DNA of 64,000 nt, taken from positions 5,234,223-5,298,222 of the forward strand of contig NC_057866.1 in the NCBI RefSeq assembly GCF_019393635.1, written 5' to 3'. Position numbers and translations under genes: made by a program. How positions within the stretch are numbered: position 1 is the stretch's first letter; each line of letters opens with the position of its first letter. The notes under the pieces were generated by a model that did not search any database, was not told the origin of the DNA, and saw only the letters and a list, made by a program, of their open reading frames with translations. Of the stretch, positions 10,437-20,417 are shown piece by piece. Source of the DNA: Dromiciops gliroides. Lineage: Eukaryota > Chordata > Mammalia > Microbiotheria > Microbiotheriidae.

Positions 10437-10966
10437 GGACTGAGCAAGCGCAGGCGGGGGAGCGTGTTCATCACCCTGAAGAAGTATGATAGTCGGACCA
10501 AACCTATTGCATGGAAAGGGTCTGTGGAAGGCTTTGAGCCTTCAGACAATAAATGTTTGCTAAGAGCTACGGATGGGAAAAAGAAGATAAGCACTGTGGT
10601 GAGTTCTAAAGAAGTAAATCAATTCCAGATGGCCTATTCTAACTTGCTGAGAGCCAATATGGATGGGTTAAAGAAGAGAGACAAGAAGAGTAAAAACAAG
10701 AAGAGCAAAGCAACACAGTGAGGGGCACTTGGATTCCTCTTTTATTTCACCATCTAAAAAGAACTCTGAAGATGCTTGGCTGGTGGTACTGTCTTCTCTT
10801 AGGACTGAATGGCTTCATGTGAGGGGGAGGGGGTGTTACTTTAGTGGCATCCACCCAGCCTCACCCCCTCTACACTTTGTAGTATACCTGACCTATGGTT
10901 TGCTGAAGTCACTTTAGCAATCTCTGTGAGCAAAGCAATGTATTAGTAAATCTATTACTATAAAAA
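10437..10966 (+). pseudogene. SRP14: SRP14 processed retrocopy, 5'-truncated
   Basis: The segment encodes, without interruption to the TGA at 10719-10721, most of the 14-kDa subunit of the signal recognition particle Alu domain: SVFITLKKYDSRTKP at 10461, then DNKCLLRATDGKKKISTVVS and MAYSNLLRANMDGLKKRDKK, with a short basic tail. The N-terminal part is missing and there is no initiating ATG, so it cannot make normal protein. It has no introns, carries a 3' UTR of about 245 bp and ends in A8, flanked by a 14-bp duplication AAAGTCAAAGAAGA at 10423-10436 and 10967-10980. This is L1-mediated retroposition. One oddity is Ala-Trp where human has Pro-Lys after RTKPI. Confidence 0.93.
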
Positions 10967-10984
10967 AAAGTCAAAGAAGATGCC

Positions 10985-11150
10985 TTAAAGAGTCTCTGTC
11001 TCTGTCTCTGTCTCTCTGTCTCTTTCTCCCCCCCACATATATGCATATATACACACATATACAATATACATGTATGTATATATAAGCGTGTTGTGTTTGT
11101 ATATATACATGTATGTATAAATATGGGTATAGGTATTCTATCTTCTCATT
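10985..11150. repeat. Simple repeats: (TCTGTC)n then TA/CA-rich
   Basis: A TCTGTC hexamer array at about 10990-11020 is followed by an alternating purine-pyrimidine ATATAC/ATGTAT stretch to about 11125. Confidence 0.85.
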
Positions 11151-11680
11151 TATTTGGTTGTCGTTTTTCATCCTTTTCAAAGAAGACCAATGACATCATG
11201 ACATGGGTGATGACTTGCCCATGAATTGGAGTTAAGGGAGGCAGAGTTGCAGGCTCTCTTGCAGAGTCATCACAGTCCAGCGGCAAGACAGAAGTCTAGA
11301 TGACTGGAGATACACTGGATGACCGTAGTATCTATCTTTGACGACTGAACAAGCTTTGAGTGCTCCACAGCACCCCCTTCTGCCCCCTTCATGGCTGTTT
11401 GAACAAATTGTTCCTATCTGCCCATTCTGCCAGAATAGTCTCGTTTGCTTGAGATAGATTCCCCGCCAACTCACCAGCAGGTTTGAGGCCTTGTTGGTTA
11501 CCCTCACACTGGTTCACCCTATCTGCCTGGATGGGGTTTCTCTGCTGCACGTGCTACAGCTTCTCAGAGCCACAGGGGAGAATTGGGTGAGGGGGGACAC
11601 CAAAGGTGAATGGGCAGCCCTCCCGCCAGCAGTGTCCATCCACTCTGAACACTCTATCCATGGTACAAAAAAGCTGTGAG
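11150..11680 (-). repeat. Old RTE-related interspersed repeat
   Basis: It opens with TTTTCAAAGAAGACCAATGA and GACATCATGACATGGGTGAT, resembling the inverted 3' tail of marsupial RTE-type elements. The following 450 bp resembles the body of the same repeat but I cannot name it. No coding potential is believed. Confidence 0.45.
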
Positions 11681-11689
11681 GGAGGGGCT

Positions 11690-12015
11690 GCCATCACTAT
11701 TTAGAGAAAAGGAAGAAACTGAGTTGAGTGAGAGTAAGTGACTTGCTCAGGGTCATGCTGCTAGGAAATGTCTGAGGCAGGATGTGAACCAAGTGTAGTC
11801 CAGCTTCCTCTTAGCAATATTTGAAGAGATGTCAAGGGGGTTGGCTATTCACCTGAAGTGTAGCCCCTAATATCATCTACCTCGGGAAGGAAAGGATCCT
11901 CAAGGCCTCATTGAGGAAACTGAGGCCCCAGGAGGGTCATGCAGAAACAAATCAATGGTAGAATCCTGAACTGAGCCCAGGTCCTGTGAGCCCACAGCCT
12001 TACATTGCCACCACT
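11690..12015 (-). mobile_element. Two adjacent MIR/CORE-SINE remnants
   Basis: GTAAGTGACTTGCTCAGGGT with GAGGCAGGATGTGAACC lies at about 11730-11795, and GAGGAAACTGAGGCCCCAGG with CCTGAACTGAGCCCAGG at about 11920-11985. Both are antisense and degraded. Confidence 0.65.
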
Positions 12016-12179
12016 GTAAGATGGCTGTCTGAGGACAGGGCCTGTTTGGGGTTGGGGTTTAGGGGGTGGGGTTTGTCTTTGCATCATCCTCATTGCCTAG
12101 TACTTTGTCTTGAACATAAGTCATGAATTCATAAAGTTTATGAAACTGAATGAAAGAAATGTGATGAAACCTTCCTCAT

Positions 12180-12560
12180 TTAAGAAATGAGTAGAAGCCC
12201 CAGTCCGGGGAGCGGCTGAGTCAGAAGTGGAGAGACATTTGCGCAATGCTCTGGGGAGCTGCAGCAGCTGACTTCATTCATAGAAAGGCCAGGAGCCAAG
12301 CAGTCTATGTTGGGGCAGGCTCTGCTATGCCCTCCCTACTGAACGAGCCTGCCTCCCCCCACCCCCATCCCCACATCCCCACCCCATCATCCCCACAACC
12401 CCCCATACCGTGGCCCTGGAAAGCCCTATTTATAGCGGGCAATTGTCCCGCACTTTAGGGTTAGGCTAAAGCTGAACACCCGAAATCTATTTATGGGGAC
12501 GATGGCGTTCCCAAGCATAGCTAAAGTCACTAGGGATTTTAGCAAAACCTTTTTACCATA
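12180..12560. promoter_or_regulatory. Candidate regulatory block with paired MEF2-like sites
   Basis: CTATTTATAG, a perfect MEF2 consensus, occurs at about 12427-12436, and CTATTTATGG (also CArG-like) at about 12487-12496. AP-1-like TGAGTCA lies at about 12218. The block is not recognisably repeat-derived, unlike its flanks, and contains a C-rich strand at about 12353-12412. Function is inference only. Confidence 0.3.
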
Positions 12561-12794
12561 GAGAAAAGGGCAAGGGGAAGTACAGGGTCTCAGCTCAAGG
12601 GGAAACTATGTGCCAGCAGTAGAAGTCCAAGTGGGAGGGGGAGGGGCAAGGGAGAGGAGAGAAGGAAGGCAGTCTGCAGCCCCTCAGGGCTCCTTGAGCC
12701 CCCACCCCTGAGCTGCCCATGACTTGTGGCTCCTCATGCACCTTGGAAATCACACGAGGGGCTTCCTTCTGCCCAACAGGCCGAGCCAGAGCTG

Positions 12795-12990
12795 AAAAGA
12801 CACTTTAGCATCACAGGTTGGGCTAGCAGGGACCTTTGAGCTCACTTGGTCCAGTCCCTTATTTTACAGAGGAAGAAGCTGCAGGTCAGAGAGGGGACTT
12901 TTCCAAGGACAACAGGCAGTGAGAAGCAATGCTTGGATTGGAACTCAGGACCTCTCTCTACCTCCTCTTTCCGCTGTAGCAGGCAGCTGG
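12795..12990 (-). mobile_element. MIR remnant
   Basis: Inverted MIR order is visible: CCCTTATTTTACAGAGGAAG, then AGAGAGGGGACTTTTCCAAG and TTGGAACTCAGGACC. Confidence 0.7.
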
Positions 12991-13100
12991 CTCCCTGCCT
13001 CCCAAGTCATTGCATACATTTCTCCAATCAATGCTCCCCTCCCAGTCTTGAAAGTAGCAAATGAGTGTTCAAAAGTGTGTAATATGTATGAAATATTTTA

Positions 13101-14111
13101 GGCATTATCTTAGTAAAATTGAGAAGATGGAGACTCCCGGGTCCACCAGCTGGCGATGACTAGTGGTGGTAAGGGAAGATGGCCACCAACAAGGGAATGA
13201 GCAAAAGGGAAGAAGCAAAAGGTCAAACGCTGATTATTCTTGCCCTCACAAGCACTGGCCCTATGACACCCTCATCATCTGATTTCTCTTTTCCTACTCC
13301 TCTTCCCCATCCCCCAAGTGCTAGCTTTGAACCTCACACCAGGCACCATCTCCTCCCCTCACCCTGGAATTTTAAATCTAACTGTACCCCACTGGAAGGG
13401 CTATCACTGGGTCTCATGGACCCTGCATTGAGATTCTTAAGTGAGGCTGAAGGTAGTGGGCTATGAGCAAGACATGAGCTAAATCTAAGCTTTAAGTAAT
13501 TTTACCTTTAAACAATTGCTTAAATAAATAAATTTTAACTCTAGAGCTAGACTGAACATAATGGGAAATACAGAATCTAATCTAACAATTAGCTGCTGTT
13601 AATTAACTTTAATTGACTAATTAATTAAAGGACTCAGGCACTGGATCCTCTCCCTCTCCCCTAAGAGATTTCGCTGCTCTGGACCATGCAGTGACCTTTT
13701 TACCATTCAGACTCAGCAGCCCCTGACTACCTAAAAGAAGGATCAATGTACCCAGTTAATCAACTGTGGGACAGATTTTATTTTTCCTATACAGAAAAGA
13801 AATGCTTAACATAAAAAGTTCTCACTAGCTCACATTGACAAGATTTCAGCAGTTAGCAATTTAGAATTTATAGCTTGTGTAAAATTTTACTTTGAGGCTA
13901 AGTCTTAAAACCATAAAAACATCAAACATTTGGCAGCGCTGAATCAGCATCTGACCTTTCACCTTTTCCCTGTTAAGTCTATGTTTGCTAGCAAGCTAGG
14001 CTGGGACTCAGGCTCATTCTTTTGTTGATGGCCATCATCCCTTGCCACACTAGTCATCACCAGTTGATGGAGCTGAGATCTCTGTCTTTTCAATTTTACT
14101 AAGTCGATGCC
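13101..14111. repeat. Long imperfect inverted repeat (foldback-type element)
   Basis: The left arm 13101-13202 and the reverse complement of 14012-14111 match at roughly 80 percent: both carry CTTAGTAAAATTGA, then GATGACTAGTG, AAGGGA and GATGGCCA in the same order. Pairing resumes inward with GGTCAAACGCTGATT (13221-13235) against the complement of AATCAGCATCTGACC (about 13942-13956), and weakly at 13481-13505 against 13880-13906. An AT-rich centre (about 13490-13630) separates the arms. No transposase frame is seen. It could be a nonautonomous DNA transposon or a decayed inverted duplication; I do not recognise the family. Confidence 0.65.
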
Positions 14112-14410
14112 TAGAAAAAGAGCCGTCCATCTTAGCATCGCTATTCAGTCACCTATGATAAGGCAAAGAAACACAAAGGAAAAGAGGCAGCAGAGGCCCA
14201 GACAGGCTGGGCTAGTGGAGTCCTCTACTCTTTTGGCCACGTGGCAGCAGTTGGGTGGAAGGATAAGAGCCTTCTCTTCAGGGATAGACTCAAGCAGTCC
14301 TGATAACCCACAGCTGAGAAGAAGGGTTAGAAAAAAGACAGGTCACTTCCTTTTAAAGATCCACTGTACCAGTGGCCATTCAGGGATTGCTTCATTCTCT
14401 CAGAAGCCCA
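14112..14410. other. No recognisable feature
   Basis: A 177-codon frame begins near 14107 but runs on into antisense L1 sequence and is considered chance. Confidence 0.4.
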
Positions 14411-15530
14411 GAGTCTTCAGTGCTGACCAGAAGCATTTCAAGTATTCTTCACTCTGTATCTCCCACTGTCTCTGCTCTTCTACAGGGCTCACACAACATT
14501 CCTTTTGGGGTTTTGGTGTGTGGTCATCCTTTCCTTTTACATTGTTGCAGTCACTGTGTGTAGTTTTCCTGGGTCAGCTTCCTTCACTCAATTTTCATTC
14601 AACATTGACTATTTCCATCTTTAACCAATTTTCTAGGTAGGAGGTGAGACCTCCAAATTGTTTTGATTTATATTTTTCTCCTTATTAATGATTTGGGAAA
14701 ATCTTTCATAGCATTGATAAGAGTTTATGATTCTTTCTGAGAATAGTTTGCATTGTGTAATTTAAATTTCTAAATGTAGGTTCAAATCTGTCCCCCCAGT
14801 TTTGGGGGGAAACTGACTAAAATCACTGATAAATAAGTTTAAGTTTTTTAAAGGTTTATTGAAATATCGTAAAAGAAAGAGAAAGATTGAGAACAGAATT
14901 CCTACAACCTGGCAATGCTATCTTTCCTCAACTCCTCTGTGTAGTTCTCTGCTGCCACAGTGATGTCAGGAACCCAAAGAGACAGAGTTCCCTGTGCAGG
15001 CTCTCCTTCCTCCTTCCTGTCCCCTCCCAGAAATGGGAGGTTTTTCAAGCTGGTTGGTTGACTGGGACGAAAGTTCAAAGTTTGTTAGTTTCTGAGAACC
15101 ATGCTTTCTTAAGTACTCTCAAGTACCAGCCCGATGTGCTTAGAATCTAGTCAACTAGTAATCCAGTCAAACCAGCCAGTAATCCAGTCAAATCTCATCT
15201 ATCACATTCCATTATCTTGACAGTATCCTTTATTTGTGGGGAATGGCTCTTGATCTTCTATATTTGTGTTAGTGTTCTGTATTTCTTAGATATCATAGAA
15301 ATTGGATGCAAATATTTCCCCTCCCCTAATTCCTCTCCCCTATTTCCCCTAATTCTGCCTACATTGCTCTTATTCATGTAAACACTTTTCATTTTTGTGT
15401 ACTCAAAATTTTCTATTTTACCTTTTGTGATCTTCTCTATCCCTTGTTTGATTAAGAATTCTTCCCCTAACCACAGTCATGGTAACTCCTGGATCTGTAC
15501 TGTTTTAATTTTTTATATTTGGGTTCCATA
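14410..15530 (-). mobile_element. Old L1 fragment, antisense, split by an LTR
   Basis: The left part (to about 14754) and right part (from about 15222, TATCCTTTATTTGTGGGGAATGG-like, and CATGGTAACTCCTGG) correspond in order to the antisense L1 at 48.7-49.7 kb. Divergence is high. Confidence 0.55.
14755..15221 (-). mobile_element. Probable solo LTR of an endogenous retrovirus
   Basis: The segment begins TGTGTAATTTAAA and ends TTATCTTGACA, giving TG...CA termini in either orientation. Read on the minus strand it has AATAAA at about 14860 (plus-strand TTTATT) about 105 bp before its end. It interrupts an old L1 precisely where the L1 alignment breaks. Flanks GCATT and GTATC are only a partial duplication. 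It contains a short tandem AGTAATCCAGTCAA. Confidence 0.5.
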
Positions 15531-15975
15531 TTCACTTCAAGCACATTGGGGTAATAACAACCCTCATTAGAGGTTGAATTAATTACTTCCTAACTTTACA
15601 ATACTGTGTAAATATAGGCTATTATTATTATTGTCCAAATCCTTCCTTTGGGCTGTGTACAATTGTACAGGTCCTATTTCTGATCCTTGAGAGCTTGAGA
15701 TGAAATACAGAGGACGATCACTTCTCTCTCCTGAATCAAAGGCCATAGAATAAAGTTACAGTAATTACATATCTGGGATTTTTAGGACTGCCTAGATTTG
15801 AAGAAAAGCTAGTGAGCTTTCAGAGAAACTGGAGCAGAGACATCCCTGGTCAGACCAAAATTTCTTGATCTAGGCTTCAGAGAACATGGTTTAAAGAACT
15901 GACTTTCGCTTTCCAGCCATATTTTCCACTACAGTCAGAAGATATTTTGGTCCCAAACATAGCCAAGTGCTTTCA
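15530..15975. other. No recognisable feature
   Basis: AT-rich sequence without convincing exon, repeat or motif. Confidence 0.4.
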
Positions 15976-17040
15976 CTTCAATTCAACAAACTTATTCTTA
16001 ACTGCCTACTTTATGCCAAGTGCTGTGTTCTAGGTATCTGAAATACAGAGATGAGAGTCAAACAATCCCAGCTTTCCAGGGTCATACCTTTGGAGGCAGG
16101 TGTTGTGCCATGGACAGAACATTCAGATTGGGGGGAAGGGACCCGAGTTCAAATCCTAGCACTGCTGTAGATGAAGCTACTTTACATTTCTTGGCCTGTT
16201 TCCTCATAGATAAAATTAGGGGGTTGCACTAACTGGCCATCCCAGCATGGTTCCTCCCTGCTTTAGACCGCGATCCTTTGAACCTAGGCTGTCCTCTTGT
16301 TTAACCCATCCTACTGGGAGGCATATAATGTGGAAATAGAGAAGCATGGTCATTTGGGGAGGAAGGAGAGAGCAAGGATAGCACTGGGCATCCAGGAGGC
16401 CTGCCTGTAGGAGGTGGCCCCCCTGAGCTGTGCTTGGAATGGTTCTATCAGGTGCAGGTAAGGAAGGAGGGCATTTGGCAGGCAGCGTGTCTTGAGTGAT
16501 AGGTGGGGCAGCTGCAAAGAACTTGGGAAAGGAGGTGACATGAAAGAAGCCTGGCAGTGGGGGGCAGCTAGGTGGCACAGTAGATAGAGCACCGGCCCTG
16601 GAGTCAGGAGTTCCTGAGTTCAAATCCAGCCTCAGACACTTAACACTTACTAGCTGTGTGACCCTGGGCAAGTCACTTAACCCCAATTGCCTCACTAAAA
16701 AAAAAAAAAAGAAGAAGCCTGGCAGTATAGAGAGAAATCAAAAAATCAAAGCATAGAGGGATTAAACGCTTCCTTGAGGAGAGGGTGTGCATTTATTTTT
16801 TTACTCGAGGCAATAGGAAGCCAGTGAAGATTCCTGAGAAGGGGAGTGACATGGTCACAGTTGTGCTTGGAGAAGATTCTTTGGGCAGCTACATAAAGGA
16901 CAGTTTGGAAAGGAGAGAGACTGGAAGCCAAGAGTCCCCCGAGGCATCTCTGCCTCTAGCAGGGTATGATGAGAAGGCTTAGACCAGAGAGGTGTCCCTG
17001 TGGTAAAGGGAGGTTGTGGAGAAAGAATGGAGGGCACTTT
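15975..17040 (+). repeat. Ancient interspersed repeat with nested MIR and SINE
   Basis: It begins AACAAACTTATTC...ATGCCAAGTGCTGTG, the same opening as at 4640 and 21290, and continues to GGAAGCCAGTGAAGATTCC and GAGTGACATGGTCACAG at 16810-16860. A MIR core lies at about 16095-16250. The family name is not known to me. Confidence 0.5.
16559..16713 (+). mobile_element. tRNA-type SINE, full length
   Basis: Full-length copy with the CCAATTGCCTCAC tail and poly(A), flanked by GAAGCCTGGCAGT at 16546-16558 and 16714-16726. Confidence 0.92.
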
Positions 17041-17234
17041 CCCATCTTGACATCTTTGCTTCTACCAGCCAGCGGTTCCTAACCCGTCGCCACAGACTCT
17101 TGGGTGGGAGGAGCATCAGACAAGAGGCAACAAGCACTGACATTGGCACTTTTCTTTAGCTCCAACCAAATGTGCAGCTTTCCACAGAGAGCTTGGGTTC
17201 TGAGTTTTAGACGACTATTGTTTCATTTGAGCCT

Positions 17235-17465
17235 GGGTCGGTGAGGAGAGAATGGAGTCAGGAAGACCTGAGTTCAAATCCAGTGTCAGATACTTACAAG
17301 CTGTGTGTCCCTGGGCAAGTCACTTTATCTCTCTCAGCCTCAGTTTCTTCATTGGCACAATGGAGACAGTAGTAGCACCTGCCTCCCAAGGTTGTCATGA
17401 GACTCAAATGTGGTGGTGTCTGTGCAGCACTTTGCAAATCTTGGGCACTATAAAAAGGGCTGGGT
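17235..17465 (+). mobile_element. CORE-SINE/MIR, nearly complete
   Basis: The expected order is present: AGTCAGGAAGACCTGAGTTC, CCCTGGGCAAGTCACTTTAT, CAGCCTCAGTTTCTTCAT, AAGGTTGTCATGAG, and GCACTATAAAAAGGGCTGG at the end. Confidence 0.8.
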
Positions 17466-18831
17466 CTCCTTAGTCTGAAAAGTCCCAATGGAGGTGATGT
17501 TACCGAAGTCATCAAACCTTTTCAGTGGTGTGTATTTCTTCCACATGGGCGTCTGAGACATGTCTTCAGTGGGCCTTTATTTTCAGAAAGGGTTTGGGTC
17601 CCCTCACTCTCAGCAGTCATCCTCCCAGCCAGCTTTCTCCTCTCCTTTCTGTCTGTGAAAATGCAAGCCATCCTTCCAGAGCTACCTTGAGGCTCGCTCT
17701 GGCCAAACCAGGCCACACTGAGCCCTCCATCCTACCCTCTTATCTGAGCCTGTCTTTGGTACCTCATGAATGATACAAGGCAGGCATTGATATCATTCTC
17801 TGGGCACACGGGACATCTCCATAGCCAGCTGATAAGCTCCTTGAGAGTTTCGTCTTGATTCCAGAATCTCAGATTTCATAGGGACCTCAGAGGTCACCTT
17901 GTCTAGCTTCTCCCTGAAGCATCAGTCCCCTTCATATATCATTATCCAATGGGCACACCTTTTTGACTTGAATACCTGCAGGGGAGAGTCACTTTTCCAG
18001 AGAAGTGACTCCCAAATCTCATTCCACTTTTTGGACTGTTCAGTTGTTGGCAAAGCCCTTATTTGGGGTCCAAGTTAGTCTTCCCAAATCTTCTATGAGG
18101 GTTGGTGTGGAGGCTACTTCTATACAGTGAATGCTTTTGCCTAAAGGCCCCTTCTTAACCAACCAAAGACCCCGGATGCTGAACACGGAATGAGCTGCCT
18201 GGAAATGCTGAAGTTGAGGGCTGCCTCCTGTCCTTGTGTCTCTGAAAGCCACTGAGGCTCATCTGGGGGAGGTGCCCAATAAACCAAAACAAGCTGACAC
18301 CACTGTCTGGCTTTTACTGCTCCTGAGTCCTGTGCCATGCCAGGAGGAGCTGGCTTTGTGCTCCAGAACACAGATTCTCATCTCTCCCTGTGCTCCATGG
18401 CCAATGACACCCTTCCCCATGTGAGTCCTGGCCTAAAGGAGGCCTTACACAGACAGAATCCATCCTTGGGGAAGCCACAGAAATCAGGGACTATCACACT
18501 TTTCTTGCCTTCTCTTTGCCTTGGCTTTGGCTTGGCTTTGGCTTGGTCCCCACCTCTGAGTAAAGCTCTGGGGGAATATTTAACACAGAGCTTAGATTTG
18601 GCTCATGTCTGAGTTCTCTTCAAAATATGGGAAGTGAGATCTCTTCCAGAAAAGATCCTCAAGGTACAACATGGATATTGGGTAAAGAACAGTTGACTAC
18701 TTCTTCCAGCCCAGAAAATACCTACGACAAGAAAGATTCAGAAGCACACACGAGGAAATATAGAGAGCAGCAAATGCTCAATCAGCCCACTGTACCTATT
18801 ACATTCCTCCTGGAAGGAAAAGACCTTTTGG
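17466..18831. other. Mostly unassigned; old repeat at 17860-18010
   Basis: The segment 17860-18010 (CATAGGGACCTCAGAGGTCA, then CAGGGGAGAGTCACT) is an old interspersed repeat also seen near 25220-25680 and 46800-47040. The rest shows no exon or named repeat; a short TTTGGCTTGGC tandem lies at about 18521-18546. Confidence 0.4.
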
Positions 18832-18974
18832 GGGCCAGCTGGGCAGGAATTTGGGGGGCCAGCTGGGCAGGAATTTGGGGGGCCAGCTGGGCAGGAATTT
18901 GGGGGGTCAACTGGGCAGGAATTTGGGGGGGCCAGCTGGGCAGGAATTTGGGGGGCCAGCTGGGCAGGAATTTT
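18832..18974. repeat. 24-bp minisatellite, six units
   Basis: Units of GGGGGGCCAGCTGGGCAGG plus AATTT repeat six times with one CAACTG variant and G-run length differences. Each unit contains an E-box CAGCTG and a run of five to seven G. The predicted Gly-Ala-Ser-Trp repeat peptide is a by-product. Confidence 0.95.
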
Positions 18975-20030
18975 GATTTCCTCTTCAGACCAGCCTAATT
19001 CACAAGGTCCAAATCTGTTGCCAGGACACAGCGTGAGCTTTGTCCACTGCAGTATCCTCCAGACATTGGGGTTCTTAGGCAGTCCCTCCAACCCGGGCAG
19101 CCAGCCCTTAACTGCAGAGCCGTAACCCATGAGGGAGCTGAGATGCTGGAAACATCTGTTCCCCAAGCCCGCTGACCACTGGCCTATGCTCTGGGATGAG
19201 AGGGCAAATTAGAAGAAAGCGGCCAAGTGAATGAGAACAAGCATTTATTCAACATCAACTATTTGCCAAGCACTCAGGTTCATGAAGGCAAGAATACCCC
19301 CACCCCCCATCCCCACCACTGCCAATGGCAGAGGGGAGAAAGATCCTTCCCCGCTCTTGTTAGAATTCCTAGGGGGAGAAAAGACTGGAGAAGAGTCCCT
19401 GCAGAGAAGAGCTCCAAAGGGGACTTAACATGGAAGGATCAATGGCCATTAATTCCCATCCCCTGTGGTGGTTGTTACCCACAGGCTCAAGAATTAGAAC
19501 TGGTAAGGACCTGAGCATTTGTCCTCATTGTATAGCTGGATACAGGCATCTAGAGAGGCCTAGTGATCTGGCAGGGTTTGAACCTAGATCATAGGCCTGA
19601 GGGGCCATCGAGACGAGGAAGTTGGCGTACCTCAAGTCACATAGTTGTTAAGCTTCTGAGGCAGGATTTGAACTCATGTCTTCCAGAGTCTTAGCCTCTG
19701 TGCTATGCTGGTTCTCAGTTCTGACTTCAGCACTAGGCTCACAGATTTGTTTTTTAATTCTGATTTTCTGAAGTAGAATTTTGTGTGTAAGTAGAATTTT
19801 AAATTTGTCTTTCTGTGAACGCCGCAGTCATGATATGGCTCAAAGGAAGCAAAGCTTGGGGTCTCAGAGGGCTCCTCTAGACCCAGACCAGGTGCTTGAG
19901 CTTGTTCCCAGATGCCCAAAGAAAGGAAAGGAGGGGAGGGCTTCAGGGGGGGCCTTGTGGATTCTCATCTTGTCTACTTTCTGTTTCAACTGAGAAATAA
20001 CAGAGGGAAGGACTATCATGGGATCTGAGA
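18975..20030. other. Unassigned with MIR remnants
   Basis: An antisense MIR-like block lies at about 19530-19700 (AAGTCACATAGTTGTTAAG, GAGGCAGGATTTGAACTC). The remainder has no recognisable gene. Confidence 0.45.
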
Positions 20031-20195
20031 TTTAGAGTTCGAAAAGACCCTCCAGGCCTTCTCCTTGAAGAGCCTCATTTTTCAGAGGAAGAACCAAGGC
20101 TGGGAGAGTGGGAGGGACTGGCCCAAGGAGACACAGTGGCACAAATAGAATTTGAACCCAGCTCCTCAAACTCAAATTGCTCTGTTATCTTTTCT
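20030..20195 (-). mobile_element. MIR remnant
   Basis: CATTTTTCAGAGGAAGAACC, GACTGGCCCAAGG and GAATTTGAACCCAGCTCC are in inverted MIR order. Confidence 0.65.
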
Positions 20196-20228
20196 GGGGA
20201 TATATATTTTTTAAAAATCCTGAATAGC

Positions 20229-20395
20229 AGGGCAGCTAGATGGCGCAGTGGATAGAGCACTGGCCCTGGATTCAGGAGTACCTGAGTTCAAATCCGACCT
20301 CAGACACTTAACACTTACTAGCTGTGTGACCCTGGGCAAGTCGCTTAACCCCAATTGCCTCACTAAAAAAAATAAAAGTTAAAAAAAATAATAAA
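20229..20395 (+). mobile_element. tRNA-type SINE with 22-bp duplication
   Basis: Full-length copy with the CCAATTGCCTCAC tail. The duplication TTTTTTAAAAATCC plus TGAATAGC is perfect over 22 bp at 20207-20228 and 20396-20417. Confidence 0.95.
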
Positions 20396-20417
20396 TTTTT
20401 TAAAAATCCTGAATAGC

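Noticed and set aside
14107..14640. 177-codon plus-strand frame next to the foldback element
   Set aside because: The second half is antisense L1 and the first half shows no domain, so it is not a transposase.
18627..18998. Repeat protein with Gly-Ala-Ser-Trp-Ala units
   Set aside because: It is the translation of a 24-bp minisatellite; the frame shifts between units (GASWAGIW then GQLGRNL).
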